Origin: Klebsiella michiganensis
Lineage (GTDB): Bacteria > Pseudomonadota > Gammaproteobacteria > Enterobacterales > Enterobacteriaceae
Length of the DNA stretch: 64,000 nt
Direction of reading: 5' to 3'
Assembly (NCBI RefSeq): GCF_002925905.1
Contig: NZ_PRDB01000004.1
Coordinates: 434,001-498,000 of the forward strand
Shown here: piece after piece, positions 1 through 9,418 of the stretch
Numbering within the stretch: the stretch's first letter is position 1
How the letters are laid out: every line of letters begins with the position of its first letter
Notes under the pieces: generated by a model
Told to the model about the DNA's origin: nothing
The model's database searches: none
What the model saw: only the letters and a program-made list of their open reading frames with translations
Made by a program: the position numbers and the translations under genes

Positions 1-1449
1 TTCTAATCCTTCTATACCATGATTGTTGCTGTAGTTATTGTTAGTCCCATCGCGATTCTCCTCCCCGTTTGCCTCATTATGTTTCTGATTGAAACAAACG
101 CAGTCGCGCAGGGTGAAACCATCGTGCGCGGTGACCAGGTTAACCGCCGCCGAAGGCGCTCTGCCGTTACGCTGAAAAACGTCGCTGGATGCGGCAAAAC
201 GCTGAGCGAAGTCGCCCAGCGAGACGTTCTGCTGCAGCCAGAATCGACGCGCGGTATCGCGGAAATGGTCGTTCCACTCGGCGAACAGCGGCGGAAAGTT
301 ACCCACCTGGTAGCCGCCCGGGCCGATATCCCAGGGTTCCGCGATCAGCTTGACCTCCGCCAGACGCGGGTCGTTACGGATGGCCTCAAACAGCGGCGCA
401 TCCTGACGAAACGCCGGCGTCCGCCCCATCACCGAGGCGAGGTCGAAACGAAAGCCGTCAACGTGGCACTCGTCAACCCAAAAACGCAGGCACTGGCGGG
501 CATACTCCACCACGCCGGGGTGGCTGAGGTTGAGGGTGTTCCCGCAGCCGGTCCAGTTGTGGTAATCGCCGTCTTCCCTGATCCAATAATAGCTACGGTT
601 ATCGATTCCGCGCAGGGAGAAGGTCGGCCCTTCCAGGTCTATCTCCGCGCTATGGTTCAGCACCACGTCAAGGATCACTTCGATGCCCGCCGCATGCAGC
701 GCTTTTACCGCATCGCGAAACTCGTTTAACGCCTGCTCCGGCGCGCTGGCGTAGCGCGTGTCGAGGGCGAAAATCGCCAGCGGGTTGTAGCCCCAATAGT
801 TGCTTAACCCCATCCGCTGAAGGCGCGGTTCGCTGGCGAACTGCGCCACCGGCATTAACTCTAGTGCAGTAATGCCCAGCATGCGGAAGTAATCGATCAT
901 CACCGGATGACCAAGCGCTTTATAGGTGCCGCGGATATTCTCCGGCAGATCGGGGTGCAGATACGTCAGCCCCTTGACGTGGGCTTCATAAATCACCGTC
1001 TGGCCCCACGGCGTGCGCGGCGGCTTATCGCCGCGCCAGTCGTAATGCAGGTCGATCACCCGCGACTTCGGCGCTATCGCTGCGCTGTCGCGGTTGTCGG
1101 GAGCGAAGTCGCCGCCGTGGAGACGCTCATCGTCAGGCAGCCCACCCTCCACGTGATGGCAGCAGGGGTCAAGCAGCAGCTTCGCCGGGTTGAAGCGGTG
1201 CCCTTGCGTTGGGTCCCAGGGCCCGTGGACGCGGTAGCCGTAGCGCAGGCCAGGCCCGACATCGGCGAGCCAGCCGTGCCAGATATCGCCGCTGCGCGCG
1301 GGCAGGTCGACGCGCCGTTCATTACCCTGCTCGTCAAACACGCAGAGTTCCACCCGCTCCGCGTGGGCGGAAAAGAGCGCGAAATTCACGCCCTTACCGT
1401 CGTAGCTGGCCCCTAAAGGCGCGGGCTGTCCTGCCGCGAGTGCGATCAT
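1..1449 (-). CDS. glgX: Glycogen debranching enzyme GlgX, C-terminal part missing
   Basis: Hydrolyses alpha-1,6 branch points of phosphorylase-trimmed glycogen in the cytoplasm. The frame starts at ATG 1449, overlaps the glgB stop by ATGA, and stays open to the window edge. About 483 of roughly 657 residues are present. The N-terminus ([20 protein letters not shown]) is a CBM48-type domain. The GH13 nucleophile motif [12 protein letters not shown] lies near residue 335, and the read ends in [20 protein letters not shown], which is highly conserved in GlgX. Translational coupling to glgB fits the usual glgBXCAP operon. The missing end is a window effect, not a truncation. Confidence 0.95.
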   Translation of the reverse strand, partial: MIALAAGQPAPLGASYDGKGVNFALFSAHAERVELCVFDEQGNERRVDLPARSGDIWHGWLADVGPGLRYGYRVHGPWDPTQGHRFNPAKLLLDPCCHHVEGGLPDDERLHGGDFAPDNRDSAAIAPKSRVIDLHYDWRGDKPPRTPWGQTVIYEAHVKGLTYLHPDLPENIRGTYKALGHPVMIDYFRMLGITALELMPVAQFASEPRLQRMGLSNYWGYNPLAIFALDTRYASAPEQALNEFRDAVKALHAAGIEVILDVVLNHSAEIDLEGPTFSLRGIDNRSYYWIREDGDYHNWTGCGNTLNLSHPGVVEYARQCLRFWVDECHVDGFRFDLASVMGRTPAFRQDAPLFEAIRNDPRLAEVKLIAEPWDIGPGGYQVGNFPPLFAEWNDHFRDTARRFWLQQNVSLGDFAQRFAASSDVFQRNGRAPSAAVNLVTAHDGFTLRDCVCFNQKHNEANGEENRDGTNNNYSNNHGIEGLE

Positions 1450-3632
1450 TGCGCCTCCCGCACCAGCCACACCGTCGCCAGCGGAGGCAGCGTAATGGAG
1501 AGGGAGTGTTCACGACCGTGGCTGGCGATCGGGTCGCTCTCAACGACGCCGCCGTTGCCGGTGTTGCTGCCGTGGTAATGCATGGAGTCGGTGTTGAGCT
1601 CTTCACGCCAGCGGCCGGGCTGGTTGATGCCAAAACGGTACTCATGACGCGGGACCGGGGTGAAGTTGCTGGCGACGATAATTTCATTGCCCGCCCTGTC
1701 GCGACGAACAAAGATAAATACCGAACGCTCATGGTCGTCCACCACCAGCCATTCGAAGCCGTAGGGATCGAAATCCAGCTCGTGCAGCGCTTTATGGTGA
1801 CGATAGGTATGGTTGAGGTCGCGCACCAGCCGCTGGACGCCGTGGTGCCAGTTATCGCCGCCTTCCAGCAGATGCCAGTCGAGGCTTGCGTCGTGGTTCC
1901 ATTCGCGCCCCTGAGCAAACTCATTGCCCATAAACAGCAGCTTTTTACCCGGGAAGGCAAACAGCCAGCCGTAGTAGGCGCGCAGGTTAGCGAACTTCTG
2001 CCAGGCGTCGCCCGGCATGCGGTCGAGTATCGATTTTTTGCCGTGCACCACTTCATCATGAGAGAGCGGCAGGACAAAGTTTTCGGTGTAGTTGTAGAGC
2101 ATACCGAAGGTCATCTTGTCGTGATGATGACGGCGATGCACCGGGTCCAGCTTCATGTAGTCGAGGGTGTCGTGCATCCAGCCGAGGTTCCACTTGAACC
2201 AGAAACCCAGCCCGCCGGTGGAGGAAGGACGGGAAACGCCGGGAAAATCGGTCGACTCTTCCGCCATGGTTACCGCGCCCGGCGTCTGTTCGCCCAGCAC
2301 GCGGTTGGTATTGCGCAGAAACTCAATCGCTTCAAGGTTTTCCCGACCGCCGAATTCGTTCGGCACCCACTCGCCCTGCTTGCGGCTGTAGTCGCGATAA
2401 ATCATCGACGCCACCGCATCAACCCGCAGCGCGTCAATGCCGAAGCGTTCGATCCAGTACAGCGCATTGCCGACCAGGTAATTGCTGACCTCGCGGCGGC
2501 CGTAGTTGTAAATCAGGGTGTTCCAGTCCTGATGGTAGCCTTCGCGCGGGTCGCTATGTTCATACAGCGAGGTGCCGTCAAACGAGGCGAGCGCAAAGTC
2601 ATCCGCCGGAAAATGGCCAGGCACCCAGTCCAGAATAACGTTAAGCCCCGCGGCGTGCGCGGCGTTGATAAAGTAGCGGAAATCCTCCCGGGTACCGAAG
2701 CGACGGGTGGGCGCGTACAGCCCGGTCGGCTGGTAGCCCCAGCTGCCGTCAAACGGATGCTCGTTAACCGGCAGCAGTTCGAGGTGGGTAAAGCCCATCC
2801 ATTTGGCATACGGGACCAGCTGGTCGGCAAGCTCGCGATAGCTCAGCCAGAAGTTATTATCGGTGTGGCGGCGCCAGGAGCCGAGGTGTACTTCATAAAT
2901 CGAGATCGGCGCATCAAACTGGTTAGCCTGCTTGCGCTCCGGCGGCTGTGCGACCTTTTCCGGCAGCCCGCAGATGAGCGAGGCGCTCTCCGGGCGCATT
3001 TGCGCTTCAAAAGCGTAAGGATCGGACTTCACCCGCAGGTTGCCGTGGGCATCGATAAGCTCGAATTTATACAGCTGGCCGTTCAGCGCGCCGGGAACAA
3101 ACAGCTCCCAGATGCCGGACTCTTTACGCAGGCGCATCGGGTGGCGGCGGCCGTCCCAGTAGTTAAACTGGCCGACGACCGATACCCGGCGGGCATTCGG
3201 CGCCCATACGGAGAAACGCGTACCGACCACGCCGTCCATGGTATCGGCATGCGCGCCCAGCGTTTCATAAGGACGCAGATGCGTGCCTTCCGACAGCAGC
3301 CAGACATCGAGATCCTGCAACAGCGGACCAAAACGGTACGGGTCATCAATCAGGTTCTGCTGCCCGTGCCAGGTGACGGCCAGCTGATAGCGAAAAGGAT
3401 TTTTACGACGCGGCAGAACGCCGCTGAAGAAACCGCGCGAGTCGAGGCATTCCAGCTTGCCGACTTTGCGTCCGGTTTTTGGTTCAATGACCCACACATC
3501 GGTGGCATCGGGTAATAATGCACGAACTTCCAGCCCGGCGTCGGTGTAATGCATGCCAAGCACGGAAAAAGGATCCGCAAAATGGCCGGCGATAAGCGCA
3601 TTAATCACGTCCTTATCAATACGATTAGACAT
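1446..3632 (-). CDS. glgB: 1,4-alpha-glucan branching enzyme GlgB
   Basis: Transfers alpha-1,4 glucan segments to form alpha-1,6 branches in glycogen. It has 728 aa, the same length as E. coli GlgB, starting [18 protein letters not shown] at ATG 3632 behind AGGATGAAACC. It has an N-terminal CBM48 region followed by a GH13 barrel with the nucleophile in [18 protein letters not shown], the acid in [10 protein letters not shown] and the motif [12 protein letters not shown]. It heads the glg operon, with glgX overlapping by 4 nt. The frame is open further upstream to a second ATG at 3749 with a strong Shine-Dalgarno. That would add 39 residues not found in E. coli GlgB, so the shorter start is chosen on homology. 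Confidence 0.95.
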   Translation of the reverse strand: MSNRIDKDVINALIAGHFADPFSVLGMHYTDAGLEVRALLPDATDVWVIEPKTGRKVGKLECLDSRGFFSGVLPRRKNPFRYQLAVTWHGQQNLIDDPYRFGPLLQDLDVWLLSEGTHLRPYETLGAHADTMDGVVGTRFSVWAPNARRVSVVGQFNYWDGRRHPMRLRKESGIWELFVPGALNGQLYKFELIDAHGNLRVKSDPYAFEAQMRPESASLICGLPEKVAQPPERKQANQFDAPISIYEVHLGSWRRHTDNNFWLSYRELADQLVPYAKWMGFTHLELLPVNEHPFDGSWGYQPTGLYAPTRRFGTREDFRYFINAAHAAGLNVILDWVPGHFPADDFALASFDGTSLYEHSDPREGYHQDWNTLIYNYGRREVSNYLVGNALYWIERFGIDALRVDAVASMIYRDYSRKQGEWVPNEFGGRENLEAIEFLRNTNRVLGEQTPGAVTMAEESTDFPGVSRPSSTGGLGFWFKWNLGWMHDTLDYMKLDPVHRRHHHDKMTFGMLYNYTENFVLPLSHDEVVHGKKSILDRMPGDAWQKFANLRAYYGWLFAFPGKKLLFMGNEFAQGREWNHDASLDWHLLEGGDNWHHGVQRLVRDLNHTYRHHKALHELDFDPYGFEWLVVDDHERSVFIFVRRDRAGNEIIVASNFTPVPRHEYRFGINQPGRWREELNTDSMHYHGSNTGNGGVVESDPIASHGREHSLSITLPPLATVWLVREAQ

Positions 3633-3737
3633 GGTTTCATCCTGTTGTAGGTGTCGCCCTTTCCTGTATCCGGCGACTTTTTTTTGACCTGAACGGCGCA
3701 GCACGTTATGCGTCCCCCTGCTCCGTCCCACCTTCAG

Positions 3738-3762
3738 GTAAGGAGACATCGTGACTCCTTAC
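3738..3762 (-). promoter_or_regulatory. Hairpin with a strong ribosome binding site upstream of glgB
   Basis: Arms GTAAGGAG and CTCCTTAC enclose a 9-nt loop. On the minus strand the left arm is a consensus Shine-Dalgarno followed at normal spacing by ATG 3749, which opens a frame continuous with glgB. The fold would hide that site. Whether it makes a leader peptide, an N-terminal extension or nothing is unknown. Confidence 0.4.
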
Positions 3763-3835
3763 TTAAAGCATAGCCAAGGCTGAGTTACCTCCGTTGGGAA
3801 AAATCTAACATTCGCGTTTACTCCTTGTATTACGC

Positions 3836-3866
3836 AAAAAAAAGGGGTGTTTCAACACCCCTTTTC
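3836..3866 (-). terminator. Rho-independent terminator of asd
   Basis: Arms AAAAGGGGTGTT and AACACCCCTTTT form a hairpin 15 to 45 bases past the asd stop. On the minus strand it is followed by a run of T. It lies between asd and glgB, so it insulates the glg operon from asd transcription. Confidence 0.85.
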
Positions 3867-3880
3867 TCATCTTGTGACGA

Positions 3881-4987
3881 CTACGCCAGCTGTCTTAGCA
3901 TGCGGCGGAGCGGCTCGGCGGCCCCCCACAGCAGCTGGTCACCAACGGTGAAGGCCGACAGATACTCCGGCCCCATGTTCAGTTTACGCAGGCGACCCAC
4001 CGGGGTGGTCAGGGTGCCGGTAACGGCAGCCGGAGTCAGCTCACGCATGGTGATATCACGATCGTTCGGTACCACTTTGGCCCACGGGTTATGCGCGGCC
4101 AGCAGTTCCTCAACGGTCGGAATAGAAACTTCTTTTTTCAGCTTGATGGTGAACGCCTGGCTATGGCAGCGCAGCGCGCCAACGCGAACGCACAGGCCGT
4201 CTACCGGAATCGGTGAGGCGGTCGCGAGAATTTTGTTGGTCTCCGCCTGGCCTTTCCACTCTTCACGGCTCTGGCCGTTATCCAGCTGTTTGTCGATCCA
4301 TGGGATCAGGCTGCCCGCCAGAGGAACGCCAAAGTTGTCTACCGCCAGCTCGCCGCTGCGGGTCAACGAGGTGACCTTGCGTTCAATATCCAGGATCGCG
4401 GAAGCCGGATCCGCCAGCTCAGCCGCAACATGGCTGTGCAGCTGGCCCATCTGGGTCAGCAGCTCGCGCATATGCCGCGCACCACCGCCGGAAGCCGCCT
4501 GATAAGTCGCCACGCTAACCCACTCAACCAGATCCTGAGCAAACAGGCCGCCGAGAGACATCAGCATCAGGCTGACGGTACAGTTGCCGCCGACAAAGGT
4601 TTTAACGCCGTTGTTCAGACCGGCGGTGATAACGTCCTGGTTCACCGGGTCGAGAATGATGATGGCGTCGTCTTTCATGCGCAGCGAAGAGGCGGCGTCA
4701 ATCCAGTAGCCCTGCCAGCCGCTTTCACGCAGCTTCGGGTAAATATCGTTGGTGTAATCGCCGCCCTGACACGTGACAATAATGTCCAGCGCCTTCAGTG
4801 CTTCCAGATCGAATGCATCCTGAAGCGTGCCACCGGTACTGCCACCAAAAGATGGAGCAGGCTGCCCCAGCTGGGAGGTGGAGAAAAAAACAGGGCGAAT
4901 GGCATCAAAATCGCGCTCTTCAACCATGCGTTGCATGAGGACAGAGCCGACCATTCCGCGCCAGCCGATAAAACCAACATTTTTCAT
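3881..4987 (-). CDS. asd: Aspartate-semialdehyde dehydrogenase
   Basis: NADPH-dependent reduction of aspartyl-4-phosphate to aspartate semialdehyde, the branch point to lysine, diaminopimelate, threonine and methionine. It has 368 aa (E. coli 367). The Rossmann motif [17 protein letters not shown] is at the N-terminus, the active-site Cys is in GGNCTVSLM near residue 135, and the substrate-binding HSQAFT motif is near residue 275. Start ATG 4987 follows CAGGAATACGTT. It is monocistronic with its own promoter and terminator. Confidence 0.97.
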   Translation of the reverse strand: MKNVGFIGWRGMVGSVLMQRMVEERDFDAIRPVFFSTSQLGQPAPSFGGSTGGTLQDAFDLEALKALDIIVTCQGGDYTNDIYPKLRESGWQGYWIDAASSLRMKDDAIIILDPVNQDVITAGLNNGVKTFVGGNCTVSLMLMSLGGLFAQDLVEWVSVATYQAASGGGARHMRELLTQMGQLHSHVAAELADPASAILDIERKVTSLTRSGELAVDNFGVPLAGSLIPWIDKQLDNGQSREEWKGQAETNKILATASPIPVDGLCVRVGALRCHSQAFTIKLKKEVSIPTVEELLAAHNPWAKVVPNDRDITMRELTPAAVTGTLTTPVGRLRKLNMGPEYLSAFTVGDQLLWGAAEPLRRMLRQLA

Positions 4988-5049
4988 AACGTATTCCTGC
5001 GAGGTGTGTGCTGTTTGTTCCAGGCCAGTTTCCTACTGGTTAGTCCTTC

Positions 5050-5077
5050 ACATTACAAAATGCAGCTAAAGTCGCAA
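5050..5077 (-). promoter_or_regulatory. Putative asd promoter
   Basis: On the minus strand TTGCGA (5077-5072) and TAATGT (5055-5050) are 16 nt apart, about 65 nt upstream of the asd start. It is inferred from hexamer match only. Confidence 0.4.
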
Positions 5078-5389
5078 GTGAAATTAATCAATGATTGCCA
5101 GGCAATCAGTAACGTAACTAATTTTGCATAGCGGCAGCCGTCGCTGGCCCCCCGGAATACCCTAATAATTATCAGGGAATTTATATCGCGAAGGAAATAT
5201 TTTCCGCCGCTATTTTATTGATCAGGATTATGAATTACGGCAGAAATTCGGTTGTTTTACTCTTGCTAACCAAACCGGTTAAAGCCAGGCGTGGCGCGGG
5301 TTTGTGAGCCGTATGACGTTTATCGTATTTCTGATAGTGGCAGCTCGGGAGAGGGGTAAAGCTAAGGGTTTTCGATATAAGTAGAGCGG
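5078..5389. other. Intergenic stretch between asd and gntU; yhgN absent
   Basis: No credible reading frame lies here. In E. coli K-12 yhgN sits between asd and gntU; here only about 450 bp of noncoding DNA separates them, with no recognisable remnant. The short inverted repeat CCTAATAATTATCAGGG near 5160 and the AT-rich tract around 5200 have no assigned role. Confidence 0.6.
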
Positions 5390-5424
5390 AAAAATTAACC
5401 CGGCATCGCCTCGCTCCGCCGGGT
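5390..5424 (-). terminator. Terminator of the gnt operon
   Basis: Arms ACCCGGC (5398-5404) and GCCGGGT (5418-5424) form a stem, and the minus strand continues into TAATTTT. It lies 16 nt past the gntU stop. Confidence 0.75.
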
Positions 5425-5439
5425 GTTTCACTTTGTCGT

Positions 5440-6780
5440 TTAACTCAATAGCGTAAACGCAATCATGCCGACAATCGCCCCTACGGTGCCGAGGATGGTT
5501 TCCATCATCGTCCAGGTCTTCAGCGTTTGCGCTTCGGTCGCGCCGGTAAACTTACCGAACAGCCAGAAGCCCGCGTCGTTAACGTGGCTGACGACAATAG
5601 AGCCGCCGGCGATGCAGATAGAGAGCGCCGCCATCTGCGCGCCGCTGTAGTGCAGCTGTTCGATAACCGGCATCACCAGCCCAACGGCCGTCAGGCAGGC
5701 AACGGTCGCGGAGCCCTGAATAATACGCACCGCCGCCGCCAGCACGAAGCAGGTGATGGCAATCGGCAGGCCCATACCGGTCAACGCTTCGCCGAGGGCA
5801 GGACCGACGCCAGAGTCGACCAGCACCTGTTTGAACACGCCGCCCGCACCGATGACCAGCAGGATAATGCCCGCAGGCTGGAGCGCATGACCGCAAATCT
5901 CCATCACCCGATCTTTGGCCATCCCCTGACGTACCGCCAGGCCATAGATAGCCACCAGGCACGCCACCAGAATCGCGGTAAACGGATGGCCGATAAACTC
6001 AAACCATTCGTAGGCGGTAGAGCCTTCCGGCACAAAGCGCGCGGCGATGGTTTTCAGGCCAACCAGCACCAGCGGCAGCAGAATCAGCGACAGGCTGAAG
6101 CCGAATGACGGCATTTTGCCTTCGCCGAGGTGCGGCTCGCTAATATCGTCCGGAATATGCAGCTCAACGTAACGGCTGATAAAGTTACCCCACAGCGGTC
6201 CGGCGATAATCATCCCCGGGATCGCGGCGCACAGGCCAATCAGGATCATCCAGCCAAAGTCGGCGTGCATCTGCGAGGCCAGCAGCATCGGCGCGGGCCC
6301 CGGCAGCAGGAACGCGGCCGCAGCGGCTACGCCAGCAAACAGCGGGATCACCAGCTTCACCAGGTTGGTGCCGGTGTGGCGCGCCATTGAGAAAGCCACG
6401 CTGATCAGCAGCACGATCGCCACTTCGAAAAACAGCGGCAGCGCGCAGATAAGTCCGGCCAGGCCTATCGCATAGTGGGCGCGATTGTGGCCGAAAGATT
6501 TCAGCATCTTAACGGCAATCTGGTCGACCGCGCCGGTTTCATGCAGGATCTTACCGAACATAGCCCCCAGCGCGACGACGATAGCCAGAAAGCCCAGCGT
6601 GCCGCCCATGCCTTTTTCCATCGTCGCCGCGATCTTGTCCAACGGCATGCCGGAAAAAAGCCCTGCTCCAATAGAAACCACCATCAAAGCCACGAAGGCA
6701 TGCATACGCGCCTTCATCACTAAAAACAGCAGCAGCAAAACGGAGCCGACTGCTGTTAAAACAAGCGTTAATGTACTCAC
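5440..6780 (-). CDS. gntU: Low-affinity gluconate transporter GntU
   Basis: Inner-membrane gluconate:H+ symporter of the GntP family, with 446 aa (E. coli 446). It is hydrophobic throughout, with about a dozen membrane segments and family motifs LVIPLFAGVAAAAAFLLPGP and ASQMHADFGWM. Start GTG 6780 shares its G with the gntK stop (TAGTG), so translation is coupled to gntK. It supplies the substrate of GntK and is the last gene of gntKU. Confidence 0.96.
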   Translation of the reverse strand: MSTLTLVLTAVGSVLLLLFLVMKARMHAFVALMVVSIGAGLFSGMPLDKIAATMEKGMGGTLGFLAIVVALGAMFGKILHETGAVDQIAVKMLKSFGHNRAHYAIGLAGLICALPLFFEVAIVLLISVAFSMARHTGTNLVKLVIPLFAGVAAAAAFLLPGPAPMLLASQMHADFGWMILIGLCAAIPGMIIAGPLWGNFISRYVELHIPDDISEPHLGEGKMPSFGFSLSLILLPLVLVGLKTIAARFVPEGSTAYEWFEFIGHPFTAILVACLVAIYGLAVRQGMAKDRVMEICGHALQPAGIILLVIGAGGVFKQVLVDSGVGPALGEALTGMGLPIAITCFVLAAAVRIIQGSATVACLTAVGLVMPVIEQLHYSGAQMAALSICIAGGSIVVSHVNDAGFWLFGKFTGATEAQTLKTWTMMETILGTVGAIVGMIAFTLLS

Positions 6781-7310
6781 TATTTACTGCCTTTGTTGAT
6801 CACCTCAATGGTGCTGGCGACCACGCCTTCCAATGACTGGTCGATATCGACGATTAAAACATCGTTTTCATCCGCGCCCGGTTCCTGCAGCGTTTCAAAC
6901 TGCGTGACCAGCATCTGAGTTTTAAAGAAGTGGCCTTTACGCGCCTTCAGACGTTGTTCGATAACCTCGAAGTCGCCTTTCAGGTAGATAAATGAGAGGT
7001 TCGGGTTACCTTTACGCAGGATGTCGCGGTAGCTCTTTTTCAGCGCGGAGCAGACAATCAGCGACACTTTATTGGTACGCTGCATGGCAAACGCGGCATC
7101 GTTCAGCGCCTGCAGCCACGGGGTGCGGTCATCGTCATTTAACGGTTCGCCGGAAGCCATCTTGTTGATGTTGCTGCGCGGATGCAGAAAGTCGCCGTCG
7201 AGAAACGCGGCGTGCAGTTGATGCGCCACTTCGCTGGCGACAGCGGATTTGCCGCTGCCGGAAACGCCCATCAGGACATAGATGTGGTGATCATGGTTAG
7301 TCGTGCTCAA
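6780..7310 (-). CDS. gntK: Thermoresistant gluconokinase GntK
   Basis: Phosphorylates gluconate to 6-phosphogluconate, feeding the Entner-Doudoroff and pentose phosphate pathways. It has 176 aa (family about 175). The P-loop GVSGSGKSAVASEVA is at residues 14-28, and DGDFLHPRSNINKM and CSALKKSYRDILR are typical of gluconokinases. It is the first gene after the GntR operators and is followed at once by gntU. Confidence 0.96.
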   Translation of the reverse strand: MSTTNHDHHIYVLMGVSGSGKSAVASEVAHQLHAAFLDGDFLHPRSNINKMASGEPLNDDDRTPWLQALNDAAFAMQRTNKVSLIVCSALKKSYRDILRKGNPNLSFIYLKGDFEVIEQRLKARKGHFFKTQMLVTQFETLQEPGADENDVLIVDIDQSLEGVVASTIEVINKGSK

Positions 7311-7385
7311 AGCTTCCTCCCACTGGACACATACGCGCAGCCTGGCAGCGTTTAACGGCGTGGAATACTGGCGTACAGGTTAATT

Positions 7386-7410
7386 GTTACGGGTAACTGT
7401 TATCGGTAAC
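7386..7410. promoter_or_regulatory. Two tandem GntR operators upstream of gntK
   Basis: GTTACGGGTAAC (7386-7397) and GTTATCGGTAAC (7399-7410) are adjacent palindromes close to the E. coli GntR consensus ATGTTACCGGTAACAT. They lie 76-100 nt upstream of gntK and between gntK and gntR. In E. coli, gluconate releases GntR from such sites. Confidence 0.85.
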
Positions 7411-7491
7411 ATTGTCATGCCGGAGTTGTGGAGAAGCAATAACCATTCGTGCCAGATGTGAATATGTGTGATCTACTTCAAATTTGTCAGT

Positions 7492-8487
7492 TTAAATAGA
7501 TCCGCCCGGTGACAATGTGAAACCTAAATCTAACATCTTAGGCGTCACCGCTTCACCGCGAATACGCGCCAGCAGACGTTCAGCACCAATCCGCCCCATC
7601 CGCTCGCGCGGCGTCAGCACGCTGGCCAGGCGCGGCTCCATCACCTGGCCGATATCGTGGCCGTGGAAACCGGCAATCGCCATATCGTCAGGGATTTTAA
7701 GCCCCAGCCGCTGGCACTCAAACGCCGCGCCGACCGCAAGGTCATCGTTGGTACAGAAAATGCCGTCAAGCTGCGGATATTCGCGACGCGCCTGGCGCAT
7801 CAGCTCAATCCCCGATGAATAAGAGGAAGACTGCTCAACCATCACGCTGTAGGGCGTCATTCCGGCATCAAGCATCGCTTGCTCATACCCCTTCTGTTTG
7901 ATGATAGTACGTTCATCAAGACGTGCGCCAAGATAGGCAACGTGACGGTGACCATGATTGATAATCGCCGCGGTCATCTGCCGGGCCGCTTCAAAGTTAT
8001 CAAAGCCGACGGCGATATCGAGGCACGGCGACTGGCTGTCCATCAGCTCCACAACCGGGATACCCGCCACTTCAATCATCTTCAGGGTGCGCGGCGTATG
8101 GGTTCGTTCGGTAAGGATCAGGCCGTCAATGTTCCAGGAAAGCATGGATTCCAGGCGTTTTTCTTCCATTTCCGGCTTATAGCCGTAGTGCGCCAGCATC
8201 GTCTGGTAACCGAAAGAGTCGGTCACGCTTTCAATACCGCGCAGCACTTCTGAGAAAACCTGGTTAGTTAACGAGGGCAGCAGCACGCCAATAGCGCGGC
8301 TGGTGGCATTCGAGAGGATGTCGGGGGCGCGATTAGGAATATAACCCAGTTCATCGAGAGCAACGGCAATCTTGCCACGCAGCGCTTCGGAAACCTGTTC
8401 CGGGTTACGTAAGTAGCGACTGACCGTCATTTTGGTCACGCCGACAAGATCGGCTACATCCTGAAGTACGGGTCTTTTCTTTTTCAT
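7492..8487 (-). CDS. gntR: Gluconate operon repressor GntR (LacI family)
   Basis: LacI/GalR-family repressor of gntKU and other gluconate genes. It has 331 aa when started at ATG 8487, equal to E. coli and behind CAGGACG; an upstream start at 8505 would add six residues and has no good ribosome binding site. The HTH is LQDVADLVGVTKMTVSRYLR at residues 8-27, followed by a periplasmic-binding-protein-like effector domain ending SPGGSI. It is transcribed in the same direction as gntKU, upstream of the operators. Confidence 0.96.
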   Translation of the reverse strand: MKKKRPVLQDVADLVGVTKMTVSRYLRNPEQVSEALRGKIAVALDELGYIPNRAPDILSNATSRAIGVLLPSLTNQVFSEVLRGIESVTDSFGYQTMLAHYGYKPEMEEKRLESMLSWNIDGLILTERTHTPRTLKMIEVAGIPVVELMDSQSPCLDIAVGFDNFEAARQMTAAIINHGHRHVAYLGARLDERTIIKQKGYEQAMLDAGMTPYSVMVEQSSSYSSGIELMRQARREYPQLDGIFCTNDDLAVGAAFECQRLGLKIPDDMAIAGFHGHDIGQVMEPRLASVLTPRERMGRIGAERLLARIRGEAVTPKMLDLGFTLSPGGSI

Positions 8488-8539
8488 CGTCCTGACTGCG
8501 ATCAACGGGGAAACATTTTCTCAGTTTATCACGGACAAA

Positions 8540-8573
8540 GCGCAACCTTCCCTAACATCAGGGAAGGTTGCGC
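8540..8573. terminator. Strong hairpin between gntR and yhhW
   Basis: Perfect arms GCGCAACCTTCCCT and AGGGAAGGTTGCGC enclose 6 nt, about 30 nt past the yhhW stop. The T-run is poor, so it may act as a terminator of yhhW or as an RNA 3'-end stabiliser. Confidence 0.6.
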
Positions 8574-8601
8574 AATTTATTTAGACCCGATCGGAGAACG
8601 A

Positions 8602-9297
8602 TCAGACGGGCGGCAGATCGAACAGCAGAATTTCGCTATCGCCGTCGGCGTGTACGGAAATCGCCTGCTCGTCCCAAATGGCCAGGCCATCGCTGGTGGT
8701 GGCCTTCGTCCCGTTGATGGTGACATCACCTTTCACCACCTGGATCCACACCCGCCGTTCAGCGGCAATCTGGTGCACCGACTGCTCATCTTTCAGCAGC
8801 GCCCAGCGGTACAGTTCCATATCCTGGTACACCTTCAGCGAACCTTCGCGGGCATCCGGCGACAGCACCAGCTGTTTGCCCTGCGCGGCGTCAAAGCGGC
8901 GCTGTTCGTAGCGCGGCGTGATGCCATTTTTTTCCGGCATAATCCAGATCTGGTACAGATGCAGTTTTTCCGTGTTGCTTGGGTTGTACTCCGAGTGACG
9001 AATCCCGGTACCCGCGCTCATGATCTGGAACTCACCCGCCGGCACCTGCTCTTTATTCCCCATGCTGTCCTGGTGCTCAACGGCCCCTTCCAGCACGTAG
9101 GTCAGGATTTCCATGTCCTTGTGCGGATGGGTACCGAAGCCCTGGCCTGCATCAATCACGTCGTCATTGATCACCCGCAGCGCCGAGAAGCCCATAAAGT
9201 TAGGGTCGTAATAGTTCGCGAAAGAGAAAGTATGCCAGGAATCCAGCCAGCCGTGGTTAGCGTGGCCGCGTTCGTTAGCTTTGCGTAAGTAGATCAT
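8602..9297 (-). CDS. yhhW: Pirin-family quercetin 2,3-dioxygenase YhhW
   Basis: Bicupin metalloprotein of the pirin family; the E. coli protein has quercetinase activity in vitro. It has 231 aa (E. coli 231). The metal site of the N-terminal cupin is visible as GFGTHPHKDMEILTYVLEG (two His and Glu) plus a later His in GTGIRHSEYN. It is monocistronic and lies next to yhhX as in E. coli. The physiological substrate is unknown. Confidence 0.93.
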   Translation of the reverse strand: MIYLRKANERGHANHGWLDSWHTFSFANYYDPNFMGFSALRVINDDVIDAGQGFGTHPHKDMEILTYVLEGAVEHQDSMGNKEQVPAGEFQIMSAGTGIRHSEYNPSNTEKLHLYQIWIMPEKNGITPRYEQRRFDAAQGKQLVLSPDAREGSLKVYQDMELYRWALLKDEQSVHQIAAERRVWIQVVKGDVTINGTKATTSDGLAIWDEQAISVHADGDSEILLFDLPPV

Positions 9298-9418
9298 GTT
9301 GCACCCCCGTATGTTTTCGATGGGATAAGTGTGGACCCAATCCCCTGGCGATCATAGAGGGTGAAAATTGACTCCTCTGTTCAAAAAATATGAACGAGTG
9401 CAGAGGAGCCATGAGGGC

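Noticed and set aside
1209..3515. 768-codon open frame on the plus strand opposite glgB
   Set aside because: It mirrors the GC-rich codon structure of glgB, has no family features and no ribosome binding site; glgB is certain.
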